Origin: an uncultured bacterium
GTDB lineage: Bacteria > Cyanobacteriota > Vampirovibrionia > Gastranaerophilales > Gastranaerophilaceae
Direction of reading: 5' to 3'
Assembly: GCA_902774905.1 (NCBI GenBank)
Contig: CACYKF010000010.1
Coordinates: 1 to 64,000, forward strand
DNA: 64,000 nucleotides
The position numbers and the translations under genes are program-made. The notes below the pieces were generated by a model, which saw only the letters and a program-made list of their open reading frames with translations, did no database searches and was not told the DNA's origin. Positions within the stretch are counted from its first letter, which is position 1. Every line of letters starts with the position of its first letter. This document shows positions 34,433-43,499 of this stretch, one piece after another.

Positions 34433-35386
34433 ATGGAAGATAAAAAAGAAAATATAATAATAAAAATATTGAAAAATATATTTTCAGTAACAGAAGCCGA
34501 TTATACTCACAAATTGATTAGAATTTGCGGTATAAGAGTGCGGATTTTAAAATCAGACAATAAAAAAAGAATTAAAATAAATTATAAAAAATATAAAGAT
34601 ATTACTCAAATTCCAAAAGCAACAGGTTTTTTGAGAGATTATCAAATGGCTTTGCTTTCTATTTTAAAAGAGTTTGACAGAATTTGTACTTCTCATAACT
34701 TGCGATATTGGCTAAGCGGAGGAACTCTTTTGGGAGCGCAAAGGCATAAAGGTTTTATTCCATGGGATGATGATGTTGATGTTGATATGATACGCGATGA
34801 TTACGAAAAATTCCCCTCAATATTTAATGCCTGCACAACAAATCCTGATTTGTACTGTGAACTTTGGAGAGATAAAAATGCTCCTGCAACATGTATTTTA
34901 AAAATCAAACACCGCAAAATTAAACAGGCTTTTGTAGATATTTTCCCTCACGATTTTTACTACACAAGAGCAAGAGGAAAAGATAAAATAAAACTCAATA
35001 AAAAAGTCCGCCGCCTGAGAAAATCGCTCAGTCTGAGCCTGTTCAGAATAAAAGACAATGATGAACTTATTTCAAAAATAAAACATCTGACAAATGATGT
35101 CATAAATGAAAAAATCGAAGTTGACGAGAGATTAAAACCGTCTATACATTGGGGGCTTGATTTCCCGCACCGTTGGAATAATTGGATTTATGATTATGAC
35201 CAAATTTTTCCGCTTCGCAAAATTGAATTTGAAGGATATATGTTTAATTGCCCTGCCGATACCGATTTTATGCTGCGTAATATTTATGGGGATTATATGA
35301 AATTTCCTAAAAGTATTTGCCCTCATCACACTGACGAAAATCTATTTACACAGGACGAAATTAACGAGATTATAAAACTTATATAA
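34433..35386 (+). CDS. LicD-family phosphotransferase
   Basis: This 317-residue protein belongs to the LicD family, which transfers phosphocholine or similar groups to surface glycans. The motif is YWLSGGTLLGAQRHKGF then IPWDDDVDVDM (metal-binding Asp cluster). The first 40 residues carry the module NIFSV...KLIRICGIRVRI, shared with three other proteins of this cluster. TGAGGA precedes the ATG. It opens the polymer cluster. Confidence 0.88.
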   Translation: MEDKKENIIIKILKNIFSVTEADYTHKLIRICGIRVRILKSDNKKRIKINYKKYKDITQIPKATGFLRDYQMALLSILKEFDRICTSHNLRYWLSGGTLLGAQRHKGFIPWDDDVDVDMIRDDYEKFPSIFNACTTNPDLYCELWRDKNAPATCILKIKHRKIKQAFVDIFPHDFYYTRARGKDKIKLNKKVRRLRKSLSLSLFRIKDNDELISKIKHLTNDVINEKIEVDERLKPSIHWGLDFPHRWNNWIYDYDQIFPLRKIEFEGYMFNCPADTDFMLRNIYGDYMKFPKSICPHHTDENLFTQDEINEIIKLI

Positions 35387-35388
35387 AA

Positions 35389-35700
35389 CTATTTAATAGA
35401 TTTATAAAATTTATAAATCATTTTTAGAAGTTCATCATCACTATTAAGTTTTTTAATAATTTCTTCACGCATTTCACTTGTTGTTTTTGAAGAAAATTCA
35501 TATAATTCGTAAGGTTCTACATCAAGAGCCTTAACAACCTTTTCAAAATTTTCAATGCTTGGTGCGAATTTTCCGGTTTCAATGTAACTTATATTTGAAA
35601 TTCCAATTCCAACTATTTCAGCAAGTTGTTCTTGTGTCATTCCCCTCAATTTTCGTATTTCTTTTATCTTTTGTCCTAATTGTTTTTTTATTGTGCTCAT
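35389..35700 (-). CDS. XRE-family helix-turn-helix regulator
   Basis: This 103-residue protein has a lambda-repressor HTH at residues 8-62 (RGMTQEQLAEIVGIGISNISYIE) and a short helical tail. It is opposite in strand to the polymer genes around it and may regulate them. The start at 35700 follows AAAGGGA; the longer start at 35736 lies inside its own promoter. An inverted repeat surrounds the -10. Confidence 0.85.
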   Translation of the reverse strand: MSTIKKQLGQKIKEIRKLRGMTQEQLAEIVGIGISNISYIETGKFAPSIENFEKVVKALDVEPYELYEFSSKTTSEMREEIIKKLNSDDELLKMIYKFYKSIK

Positions 35701-35701
35701 A

Positions 35702-35811
35702 ACTAATTCCCTTTTTATTATCCGAGAATTAGTCATAATTTTTAATACTATTCTATACTAAATTTTGTATTGATTTTTATTATTGTATAGTATATCATTA
35801 TTGAATGATAT
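35702..35811. promoter_or_regulatory. candidate operators of the XRE regulator and LicD promoter
   Basis: ACTAATTC (35702-35709) and GAATTAGT (35726-35733) form an 8-bp inverted repeat flanking GATAAT, the probable -10 of the regulator. Further out, TATACTA (35754-35760) and TAGTATA (35788-35794) are inverted, and ATATCATT-4-AATGATAT (35792-35811) is a palindrome upstream of the second licD gene. Confidence 0.4.
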
Positions 35812-35856
35812 TTAATGTATTAATTTAATACTCTATGAGCATTAAAACGAGGATAA

Positions 35857-36831
35857 ATGATTAATATTATCAAAAAATTGTTTAATAATATATTTTCAAT
35901 ACAAGATTATAATAAAACTCATATACTTATTAAATTTATAGGCATAAAATTTAAATTTTTAAAATATAAGTTCAATTTAGCCAAAAAGCAAAGTCCGTAT
36001 TATACATATAAAAAATTGTATAATGATATAACTAAAGTTCCGCCTGCAGACGGGGAATTAAGACAAATACAACTTGCAAATTTGGTGCTGCTTGATGAAC
36101 TTGATTATGTGTGTAGAACAAATAATATCCCATACTGGCTTGATGGTGGGACATTGTTAGGTGCTGTGAGGCATAAAGGGTTTATTCCATGGGATGACGA
36201 TATTGATGTTGGCATGCTTTCACAAGATTATGCAAATTTAGTAGATATATTTAATAAAAGTTCAAGAGATGATAATATTTATGCGGATTTATGTTACGGC
36301 GACGAAAAATCAGATATTTTACTCATAAAAATTAAACATAAATTATGTCCGCATTTGTTTGTTGATATATTTCCTTTTTATAATTACGGGAAGATTATTA
36401 ATAGTGAAGAACAAATAAAACAGACAAAAAATATAAAACGATATAGAAAAAAAATAAAAAAAGACATTTGCTCAACTAAAAATAAAAATGAATTATTTGT
36501 ATTTTTTCAAAATAAAATGAAAAACGATATTGTCTCAAATGTCGAGAATACAGAAAATAATGAATCAAATTTAGTATGGGGTATAGAATACAATCATAAA
36601 TGGAATAATTGGTTTACGAATCATGATGTGATTTTTCCTTTAAAGTCAATAGTTTTTGAAGGAAAAGAATATATGAGTATGAATAATCCTGATGCGTTTT
36701 TGTCAAGAGTTTATGGGAATTACATGGATTACCCTGATAAAATCACTTGTGGTCATAGCCTATATAAGTGCGATGATGAAGAATTTGAATGTATAAGAAA
36801 ATTGGCTTTAATTAACAATGCAGTTCGATAA
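35857..36831 (+). CDS. LicD-family phosphotransferase
   Basis: This 324-residue LicD protein has the motif YWLDGGTLLGAVRHKGF then IPWDDDIDVGM. It carries the N-terminal module NIFSI...LIKFIGIKFKF like its neighbours. Codons are strongly A/T-biased (many ATA and AAA), more than in the housekeeping genes, which suits recent acquisition. CGAGGA lies before the ATG. It resembles the first LicD but is not a near-identical copy. Confidence 0.88.
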   Translation: MINIIKKLFNNIFSIQDYNKTHILIKFIGIKFKFLKYKFNLAKKQSPYYTYKKLYNDITKVPPADGELRQIQLANLVLLDELDYVCRTNNIPYWLDGGTLLGAVRHKGFIPWDDDIDVGMLSQDYANLVDIFNKSSRDDNIYADLCYGDEKSDILLIKIKHKLCPHLFVDIFPFYNYGKIINSEEQIKQTKNIKRYRKKIKKDICSTKNKNELFVFFQNKMKNDIVSNVENTENNESNLVWGIEYNHKWNNWFTNHDVIFPLKSIVFEGKEYMSMNNPDAFLSRVYGNYMDYPDKITCGHSLYKCDDEEFECIRKLALINNAVR

Positions 36832-36840
36832 GGGATTAAT

Positions 36841-38097
36841 ATGAAACTTAAAAAGATAATCAGAAATATATTTTCAGTGAGAAATGACGGAACAGACAAA
36901 CTTATTATGTTATTCGGTATTCCAATCAGAATAGACCGCTCAAAATATTACAAAAAAATAGTTGACGATACACCTGTAGAAAATAATAAAATCGTATTTA
37001 ATAATTTTCAAGGTTCTTTGTATGGATGCAATCCCAAATATATAGCCCAAGAAATTATTAAAAGAGGACTGCCTTACAAATTATTTTGGATATGTAAGGG
37101 TAATAATGATGTAAATAAAGATATGTTTCCTAAAGAAATCAATTTGATATCTTTTAACGGGAAGGAAGTTATTAAAACACTGAGCAGCGCAAAGGCTATT
37201 ATAAGTAATGTCAGAATGAATTCATTTATTTTGCGAGGTTGGTATAAGAAAAACGAACAAACATACATTAACACCTGGCATGGTTCTTTAGGAATTAAAA
37301 AAATTGACGCTGCCGTAAAAGGTGTGTCTTACGCTGACAAAAAATGGTGTGCAACATCTAAAAATTACGATTCAAAGTACATAAATTATCTGCTGTCAAA
37401 CAGCACATTTGAAAATAAAGTGTTTGAGGATGGAATGTGGTATGAAGGCCAAATATTGCAAACAGGACATCCTCGAAATGATATATTCTTCAAATCTGAT
37501 AAAGAAATTGAGGATATAAGAAATAAAGTTTTCAATTTACTTGAAATTGATACTAATAAAAAAATGGTTCTTTATGTTCCATCATACCGTGATGATAAAA
37601 GACTTGACTGCTATGGTTTAGATGCTGACAATCTCTTAAACAATTTAAATGAAAAATTTGGACAGGATTGGGTCTTAGTCGTAAGAATGCATCCGCATCT
37701 GAAAAAGCATACTAAAAATTTATTTGATATAGGTGAAAAAGTGATAAATGCCTCGTACTATCCTGACATACAAGAACTTTTAGCGAGTTCGGATATAGCA
37801 ATTACTGATTATTCGAGTTGTATTTTTGATTTTATGTTAAGCCGAAAACCCGGATTCATTTTTGCCACAGATATTGAACAATTCAATACCGAAAGAGGAT
37901 TTTACTATCCGCTTGAATCAACCCCGTTTCCTATATCAAGAACTAACGAAGAATTAGCAAAAAATATAATCGATTTTGATTATGAAAAATATAAAAATGA
38001 TGTTGAACAATTTTTAAAAGACAAGGGTTGTATGGAAGATGGTCATGCATCAGAAAGAGTTGTTGATTTAATTGAAAAGATTATTAATCAAGGTTAA
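36841..38097 (+). CDS. CDP-glycerol:glycerophosphotransferase (TagB/TagF family), copy 1
   Basis: This 418-residue enzyme extends or primes polyol-phosphate polymers using CDP-activated donors. Motifs are TWHGSLGIKK, QTGHPRNDIFF, LYVPSYRDD, VVRMHPH and ITDYSSCIFDFM. The N-terminal 35 residues contain RNIFSV...KLIMLFGIPIRIDRSKYYKK. AAGGGA precedes the ATG; the previous gene ends 10 nt before. The second copy at 39289 is a close paralog. Confidence 0.9.
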   Translation: MKLKKIIRNIFSVRNDGTDKLIMLFGIPIRIDRSKYYKKIVDDTPVENNKIVFNNFQGSLYGCNPKYIAQEIIKRGLPYKLFWICKGNNDVNKDMFPKEINLISFNGKEVIKTLSSAKAIISNVRMNSFILRGWYKKNEQTYINTWHGSLGIKKIDAAVKGVSYADKKWCATSKNYDSKYINYLLSNSTFENKVFEDGMWYEGQILQTGHPRNDIFFKSDKEIEDIRNKVFNLLEIDTNKKMVLYVPSYRDDKRLDCYGLDADNLLNNLNEKFGQDWVLVVRMHPHLKKHTKNLFDIGEKVINASYYPDIQELLASSDIAITDYSSCIFDFMLSRKPGFIFATDIEQFNTERGFYYPLESTPFPISRTNEELAKNIIDFDYEKYKNDVEQFLKDKGCMEDGHASERVVDLIEKIINQG

Positions 38098-38111
38098 TTG
38101 GAGTGGTATGT

Positions 38112-39168
38112 ATGACTAAAATATCTGTTATCGTCCCAATATATAATGTTGAAAAATATTTGAAACAATGTTTGGATAGTATATTATCCCAATCTTTTCA
38201 GGATTTTGAAATTATTTGTATAAATGACAAATCGCCTGATAATTCTTTGGAAATATTAAAAGAATACGCAGCAAAAGATAATAGAATACAAATTATCAAT
38301 AACAAAAAAATGTCGGGTGCGGGGTATCAAGAAATAAAGGCATAAAACGCGCAAAAGGCAAATATGTAATGCTTATAGATTCTGATGATTGGTATGAACC
38401 TGATGCGCTTGAACTATTATATAATCAAATAGAAAAGAATAAAAATGATTTTGTCATATTTGGTTATCGTAAATATTTTGAAGAAGATTCTTCTTTCAAA
38501 TCTCCGACAAAATATATGTCAGGTTATATTGATGAATTGAATAATGATAATATTAAACTATGGCAACTTGACAAACCGTTTATTATTTCCGCTTATGTGT
38601 GGACACAGATATATAATACGGAATTTATAAAGAAAAATAATATAAAATTCGACTCTTGGTTTATGGGTGAAGATCCAAGATTTTATTTTGGTGCAATTAT
38701 TGCATCAAAATCGGTATCAATCATAGATAAACCTTTCATAAATTATAGAATTCATAGTGAATCAACATCAAATTCAAAACTTAACTTATTTATGTACCAC
38801 ATGCAAGGAAGAATAAATGCATATAAGATGTTTTTGAAATCAAAGCATAAAAAGAATATCTAAGAAGTTATATTCCATATTGCATCAGAAGTATTTTGTT
38901 CGGGTACAAAAAAATAAATAAATGTGATACAACTCTAAAAAAGAAATACTATAATAAAATGCGTAGTTTTTACGCGCACTTGAATAAGAAATATGATATA
39001 GAACAATATAAAGATGAAATAAATTATGACGCATTTCTGGATATTATAGAAAATTCTTTTTATAAAAAATATCATATTGATTATGTAATACCTAATATTT
39101 TAAGAATTCATTGGAATAAAAAAGGCAAAGTTGTTATCAAATTTCTATTTATAAAAATAACTTTTTAG
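38112..39168 (+). pseudogene. family 2 glycosyltransferase with two frameshifts
   Basis: The first frame (38112-38345) has the GT-A start KISVIVPIYNVEKYL and IICINDKSPDNS and then runs out of frame. One G missing from a G run at about 38318-38323 explains it: with it, the sequence continues GVSRNKGIKRAKGKYVMLIDSDDW. The second frame (to 38863) ends after FLKSKHKKN, and a missing A in the A-run near 38848-38852 would continue KEYLRSYIPYC into the third piece (to 39168), ending IKFLFIKITF. The gene was a sugar transferase of the cluster, now probably off. Confidence 0.8.
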
Positions 39169-39288
39169 ATATTAATAATGCTATGCTTTTGACGATAATA
39201 TTTTTTTTTGATAAATTTAATAAGTAAGATGTAGGGTTATGTATGAAAAAGTTTAATAAAATCTTTAATTTAAAAACGGAGTTATGTC

Positions 39289-40578
39289 ATGTCTAAACTC
39301 CGGCCGAGAGAATATATATTTTCATTAACAAATTCGGGAACTGATAAACTTATTATGTTTCTTGGTATACCTATCAGAATAGACCGTTCAAGGTACTACA
39401 AAAAATTTTGCCATGATATCCCTATAGATGAAAATAAAATAGTCATAGACAATTTTAACGGAGGAAGTTACGGTTGTAACCCGAAATACATAACCGAAGA
39501 ACTTTTAAAACGCAATAAAAATTATGATATAGTTTGGCTCGTAAAAAGTGTGAAAAAAGAAACAGAAAAAGGGAATTTCCCTGAGGGAATAAGACTTGTA
39601 GGATACGGAACTAAACAAGGTCTGAAAGAACTTGCAAGCGCAAAACTTTGGATAGATAACCAAAGAAAAAACTATTTTATTAAAAAAGGACTAACAAAAA
39701 AGGAAGGTCAATATTTTATCCAAACCTGGCACGGTTCTTTGGGTATAAAAAAACTTGATGCCGATGTTGAAGCATTTACTAATGAATATAAACAAGAATG
39801 GGTAGAACGTGCCAAATTTGATTCTGCAATGTGGGATTATCTTTTGACTAACAGCGAATTTGAAAACAAAATTTTCCGCCGTGCATTGTGGTTTAATAAT
39901 GAAATTAAACAATTTGGTCACCCGAGAAATGACATATTTTTTAAAGACTCAACACAGATTAAAAATAAAGTCTATGAGTTTTTTGATATACCTAAAGATA
40001 AAAAGATTTTATTATATGTTCCATCATTTAGAGATGACGGGGATATAGAGTGCTATAAACTTGACTATGACAGAATTCTGAAAGCATTAGAAAATAAATT
40101 CGGTTCACAATGGGTATGTATTTCAAGACTTCACCCAAGAGCAAAAAAATTTGACTCTCAAATTATCCCAGAAGATAACCCGCATGTTATTGACGGGACA
40201 TTTTATCCTGACATTCAGGAACTTTTAGTCAGTGCAGGTTGCGCAATTTCAGATTATTCAAGTTGTATATTTGATTTTATGATGAGCAGAAATCCGGCAT
40301 TTATTTTTGCAACTGATATAGAAAAATTTAATACCGACAGAGGTTTTTATTACCCGCTTGAATCAACACCATTCCCGATTGCATCGGATAATGAAACTCT
40401 GATTAAAAATATAGAAACTTTTGATTATGAAAATTATAAGGTCAAAACAGAAGAATTTATAAAAGGAAAAGGATGCACAGAAGACGGTCATGCATCTGAA
40501 AGAACAGCAGATTTGATAGAAGAAATTATGGCTAATCGTATTTGTCATTCTGAACTCGATTCAGAATCTATTAATTGA
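39289..40578 (+). CDS. CDP-glycerol:glycerophosphotransferase (TagB/TagF family), copy 2
   Basis: This 429-residue paralog of the gene at 36841 has the same motifs (TWHGSLGIKKLDA, GHPRNDIFF, LYVPSFRDD, SRLHPR, ISDYSSCIFDF) and the same N-terminal GTDKLIMFLGIPIRIDRS. CGGAG precedes the ATG by 8 nt. The last residues CHSELDSESIN are the translation of a palindromic repeat that has run into the gene end, so the natural C-terminus is probably about 12 residues shorter. Confidence 0.9.
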   Translation: MSKLRPREYIFSLTNSGTDKLIMFLGIPIRIDRSRYYKKFCHDIPIDENKIVIDNFNGGSYGCNPKYITEELLKRNKNYDIVWLVKSVKKETEKGNFPEGIRLVGYGTKQGLKELASAKLWIDNQRKNYFIKKGLTKKEGQYFIQTWHGSLGIKKLDADVEAFTNEYKQEWVERAKFDSAMWDYLLTNSEFENKIFRRALWFNNEIKQFGHPRNDIFFKDSTQIKNKVYEFFDIPKDKKILLYVPSFRDDGDIECYKLDYDRILKALENKFGSQWVCISRLHPRAKKFDSQIIPEDNPHVIDGTFYPDIQELLVSAGCAISDYSSCIFDFMMSRNPAFIFATDIEKFNTDRGFYYPLESTPFPIASDNETLIKNIETFDYENYKVKTEEFIKGKGCTEDGHASERTADLIEEIMANRICHSELDSESIN

Positions 40579-40622
40579 ATATTTTCAAAAAATTAAGATT
40601 ATGAAATAAATTCAGAATGTCA
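40543..40622. repeat. paired palindrome repeat overlapping a gene end
   Basis: The element opens with GTCATTCTGAACTCGATTCAG and closes with AAATTCAGAATGTC. Its left arm supplies the last codons and stop of the upstream transferase gene. It is of the same family as the elements at 34333 and 63309. Confidence 0.75.
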
Positions 40623-40666
40623 ATTTTTTGAAAACAATAGTAAAAATAAAAAATGAGGAAATAATA

Positions 40667-41410
40667 ATGAATATAGCGATAATATTTGCAGGCGGAACGG
40701 GACAAAGATTAAAAAGCGGGCAAGATTCCACCCCGAAACAGTTTTTAAAAATACATAACAAACCTATTATTATACATACTCTTGAACTTTTTCAGGAACA
40801 TCCGCAAATTGATAAAATTTATATTGCAATTCATCCTGATTATTACGATTATATGGGAGAACTTGTAAAACACTATTACATAACTAAAACCGCAGGGATT
40901 GTAAATGGAGGAGCAACAGGTCAGGGGTCTATTTATAATGCCCTGAAACTTGCTCAAAGTCAAAATCCTGACGATTCGATAGTGTTAATTCATGATGGAG
41001 TAAGACCAAACATTACACCTGAAGTTATAACACAAAATATAGAGTGTGCGACAAAAAACGGAAATGCGATTACTTCAACCTCATGTTTTGAAACAATTTT
41101 GATTAGCGAAAACGGGGTTAATCCAAAACATGTGCCTTACAGAAAACATACATACTCCGCTCAGGCACCGCAAAGTTTCAGGCTCGGTGAAATCGTACAA
41201 GCACACGAACAAACAAGAAAAATAAACCCGAATTACACTGATATTGTTGATTCTTGTACTTTATACAAAACTCTTGGTAAAGAAACATTTATGATAAAAG
41301 GTAACAGAGGAAATATCAAAATAACTACGATTGAAGATTTGTATATATTAAGAGCATTAATAAGATACAGAGAAGACCTTGAAGCACTCGGAATTGACGG
41401 GAAAGAGTAA
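40667..41410 (+). CDS. IspD/TarI-family cytidylyltransferase
   Basis: This 247-residue nucleotidyltransferase has IFAGGTGQRL, the CTP-binding Lys in STPKQFLKI, LIHDGVRPNI, SAQAPQSF and the D-containing end NIKITTIEDL. The family splits into MEP-pathway IspD and CDP-ribitol/polyol synthases (TarI). The start fits the TarI-like wording and the neighbours are polymerases using CDP-polyols, so a CDP-polyol role is more likely. IspD function is not excluded. GAGGA precedes the ATG; a longer start at 40628 is rejected. Confidence 0.82.
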   Translation: MNIAIIFAGGTGQRLKSGQDSTPKQFLKIHNKPIIIHTLELFQEHPQIDKIYIAIHPDYYDYMGELVKHYYITKTAGIVNGGATGQGSIYNALKLAQSQNPDDSIVLIHDGVRPNITPEVITQNIECATKNGNAITSTSCFETILISENGVNPKHVPYRKHTYSAQAPQSFRLGEIVQAHEQTRKINPNYTDIVDSCTLYKTLGKETFMIKGNRGNIKITTIEDLYILRALIRYREDLEALGIDGKE

Positions 41411-41411
41411 T

Positions 41412-42419
41412 ATGACAATATTTGAAGATGATGTAAAAAATATAATAAAAGATTTTGATATGTCTGTTTTTAACGGTAAAACAGTTTTAGTCACCGGAGC
41501 CACGGGTTTAATAGGAAAACTTTGCGTAAAAAGCCTTTTAAATTCAGATTTTGATTCAAAAGTTATTGCACTTATACGAAACGAACAAAAAGGGATAAAA
41601 GTTCTCGGTCAGGATAAGAATTTAGAGTTTCTTATACAGGATATAAATGATGATATTAAATTTGGGGAAAAAGTTGATTATATAATTCATTGTGCGAGTG
41701 TGACATCTTCTTCCGATTTTGTAAACAAACCTGTTGAAACGATTATGACGGCAATTAACGGAACCAAAAATGTGCTTGAATTTGCACGAACTCAAGAACA
41801 TTTAAAAGGTCTGATTTATCTTTCATCACTGGAAGTTTACGGGAAACCGCAACAAACGGATATAACGGAAACTGATTATGGTTATATAGACATATTAAGT
41901 CCGAGAAGCAGTTATTCTGAAGGCAAAAAATTGGCAGAAACTCTCTGCATATCTTACGGATGCGAATACAATGTTCCTGTAAAAATTGCAAGGTTATCCC
42001 AAACTTTTGGTGCGGGGGTTGAAAAAAATGACAACAGAGTATTTGCCCAATTTGCAAAAAGTGTAATCAATAAAGAAAATATTATTCTCCATACAAAAGG
42101 GGAAACGGCAAGAAATTACTGCTACACAACTGATGCCGTTTGTGCGATTTTTACAATTTTGACTAAAGGAGAAAATAATACTGCCTACAATGTAGCAAAT
42201 AAAAAGACTTATATTTCAATTTCTGATATGGCAAAAAGTCTTGAAAATGATAATACAAAAGTCATATTTGAAATTGATGATAAGAATAGAGGTTTTAATC
42301 CGACAATGCAGATTTGTCTAAATACCGAAAAACTTGAAAAATTGGGCTGGAGTGCAAAAGTTGATTTGCCCGAAATGTTTGAACGCACAATAAAATCAAT
42401 GACGGAAGAAAATGAATAA
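41412..42419 (+). CDS. NAD-dependent epimerase/reductase (extended SDR)
   Basis: This 335-residue SDR has the Rossmann motif VLVTGATGLIG (about 24-34), the active site SSLEVYG and SYSEGKKLAE (catalytic Tyr and Lys), and a C-terminal region for nucleotide-sugar substrates (FGAGVEKNDNRVF). It begins one nt after the cytidylyltransferase stop. Together they likely make or alter a CDP-linked polyol or sugar used by the polymerases. It overlaps the next gene by 8 nt. Confidence 0.85.
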   Translation: MTIFEDDVKNIIKDFDMSVFNGKTVLVTGATGLIGKLCVKSLLNSDFDSKVIALIRNEQKGIKVLGQDKNLEFLIQDINDDIKFGEKVDYIIHCASVTSSSDFVNKPVETIMTAINGTKNVLEFARTQEHLKGLIYLSSLEVYGKPQQTDITETDYGYIDILSPRSSYSEGKKLAETLCISYGCEYNVPVKIARLSQTFGAGVEKNDNRVFAQFAKSVINKENIILHTKGETARNYCYTTDAVCAIFTILTKGENNTAYNVANKKTYISISDMAKSLENDNTKVIFEIDDKNRGFNPTMQICLNTEKLEKLGWSAKVDLPEMFERTIKSMTEENE

Positions 42420-43497
42420 ACTAAAAAATATCGAATTTTTGAGAGTATTTTTAATTTCGGTTATTGTTTTATTACACACAACAGCCTACGGCAGTTGGTC
42501 TTTGCTTGTGAATTTTCCCCATATAAAAGAACTTGATTTTTTTCACAAGACTTTTATACAAGGGAACAATTCAGTAGAGGGATTTTTCATAATTGCAGGT
42601 TTTTTGTTGATTTTTACCCTAAAAGACCAAAGTGTTTTCAGTTTTATAAAGAAAAAATATATGCGTCTTTCGCCGACAATTTTGTTTGCGGTCATAGTTT
42701 GTATAATTGCATCACTTTGGCACGCTATAAAATTAAGATTTTGGGACGATATATTGGTTGTTTTATTGCTAAATAACTTTGGTATTTGTTTTGCCCACGG
42801 AACAACTCCGACATTGTGGTTTACTTCTGCATTATTTGCAGGGCTTTTAATTTATTTTTTATTGACAAAATTTTCATCAAAAACAATCAAAACTATTTTA
42901 TTTGTTGCTCTACCGATATTGGCTTACGGAATTTTAGAGTATTTTCAGCATGGCAGTTTTTCAACTCCGCACAAAAATTACTCATATATTTTTAATGTTG
43001 GTTTTTTAAGAGCCGTCGGTGGGGTAGGAATCGGAACATTTGTCGGGTTTATCTACAAAAAATATATTCAAAAAATCAGGGAAAAAGTTTTTAATTTTAT
43101 TGGTAATATAGCAATAAATCTTGCCGAATTTTCACTGCTTTGCTTTATGGTTTGGTGGCTTGCAGTACCACACAAACAACTAAACTGCATAATATTTGTT
43201 ATTGCATTTGCCTTGTTATTAGCCTTATTTGTGTTTGAAAAAGGAATTATTTCAAAACTCACAAACAAAGATATTTGGGTAAAATTAGGCAAATATCAGT
43301 ATTCAATTTATGTTATACATTCTGTCATTGGGAAAATATTAATTAACGCATTATGGAAAACTCACCCTGAGTTTGTAAAAATTCATCCTTATAGTACAAT
43401 AGTAATAATAATTTGTGTAATCCTGATTTCGGGATATATAACCTATAACTTGGTAGAAAAACCTTGTGTTAAATTTTTAAAAAATAAGTTTGGATAA
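42412..43497 (+). CDS. acyltransferase family 3 membrane protein
   Basis: This 361-residue protein has about ten membrane helices. The family motif lies at the start, IEFLRVFLISVIVLLHTT (catalytic His near residue 21), followed by NNSVEGFFIIAGFLL. Such proteins O-acetylate or otherwise acylate surface polymers. It begins inside the SDR gene and ends 2 nt before the exporter gene. Confidence 0.88.
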   Translation: MNKLKNIEFLRVFLISVIVLLHTTAYGSWSLLVNFPHIKELDFFHKTFIQGNNSVEGFFIIAGFLLIFTLKDQSVFSFIKKKYMRLSPTILFAVIVCIIASLWHAIKLRFWDDILVVLLLNNFGICFAHGTTPTLWFTSALFAGLLIYFLLTKFSSKTIKTILFVALPILAYGILEYFQHGSFSTPHKNYSYIFNVGFLRAVGGVGIGTFVGFIYKKYIQKIREKVFNFIGNIAINLAEFSLLCFMVWWLAVPHKQLNCIIFVIAFALLLALFVFEKGIISKLTNKDIWVKLGKYQYSIYVIHSVIGKILINALWKTHPEFVKIHPYSTIVIIICVILISGYITYNLVEKPCVKFLKNKFG

Positions 43498-43499
43498 AA

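Noticed and set aside
38112-39168. Programmed ribosomal frameshifting in the GT2 gene
   Set aside because: No X-XXY-YYZ slippery heptamer with a downstream structure is visible, and two separate shifts would be needed.
39243-39288. Short frame MKKFNKIFNLKTEL upstream of polymerase copy 2
   Set aside because: It is only about 16 codons, overlaps the next ribosome-binding site, and could be a gene remnant or chance.
40667-41410. Firm IspD assignment
   Set aside because: The family is shared with CDP-polyol synthases, and the neighbours favour the latter; left open.
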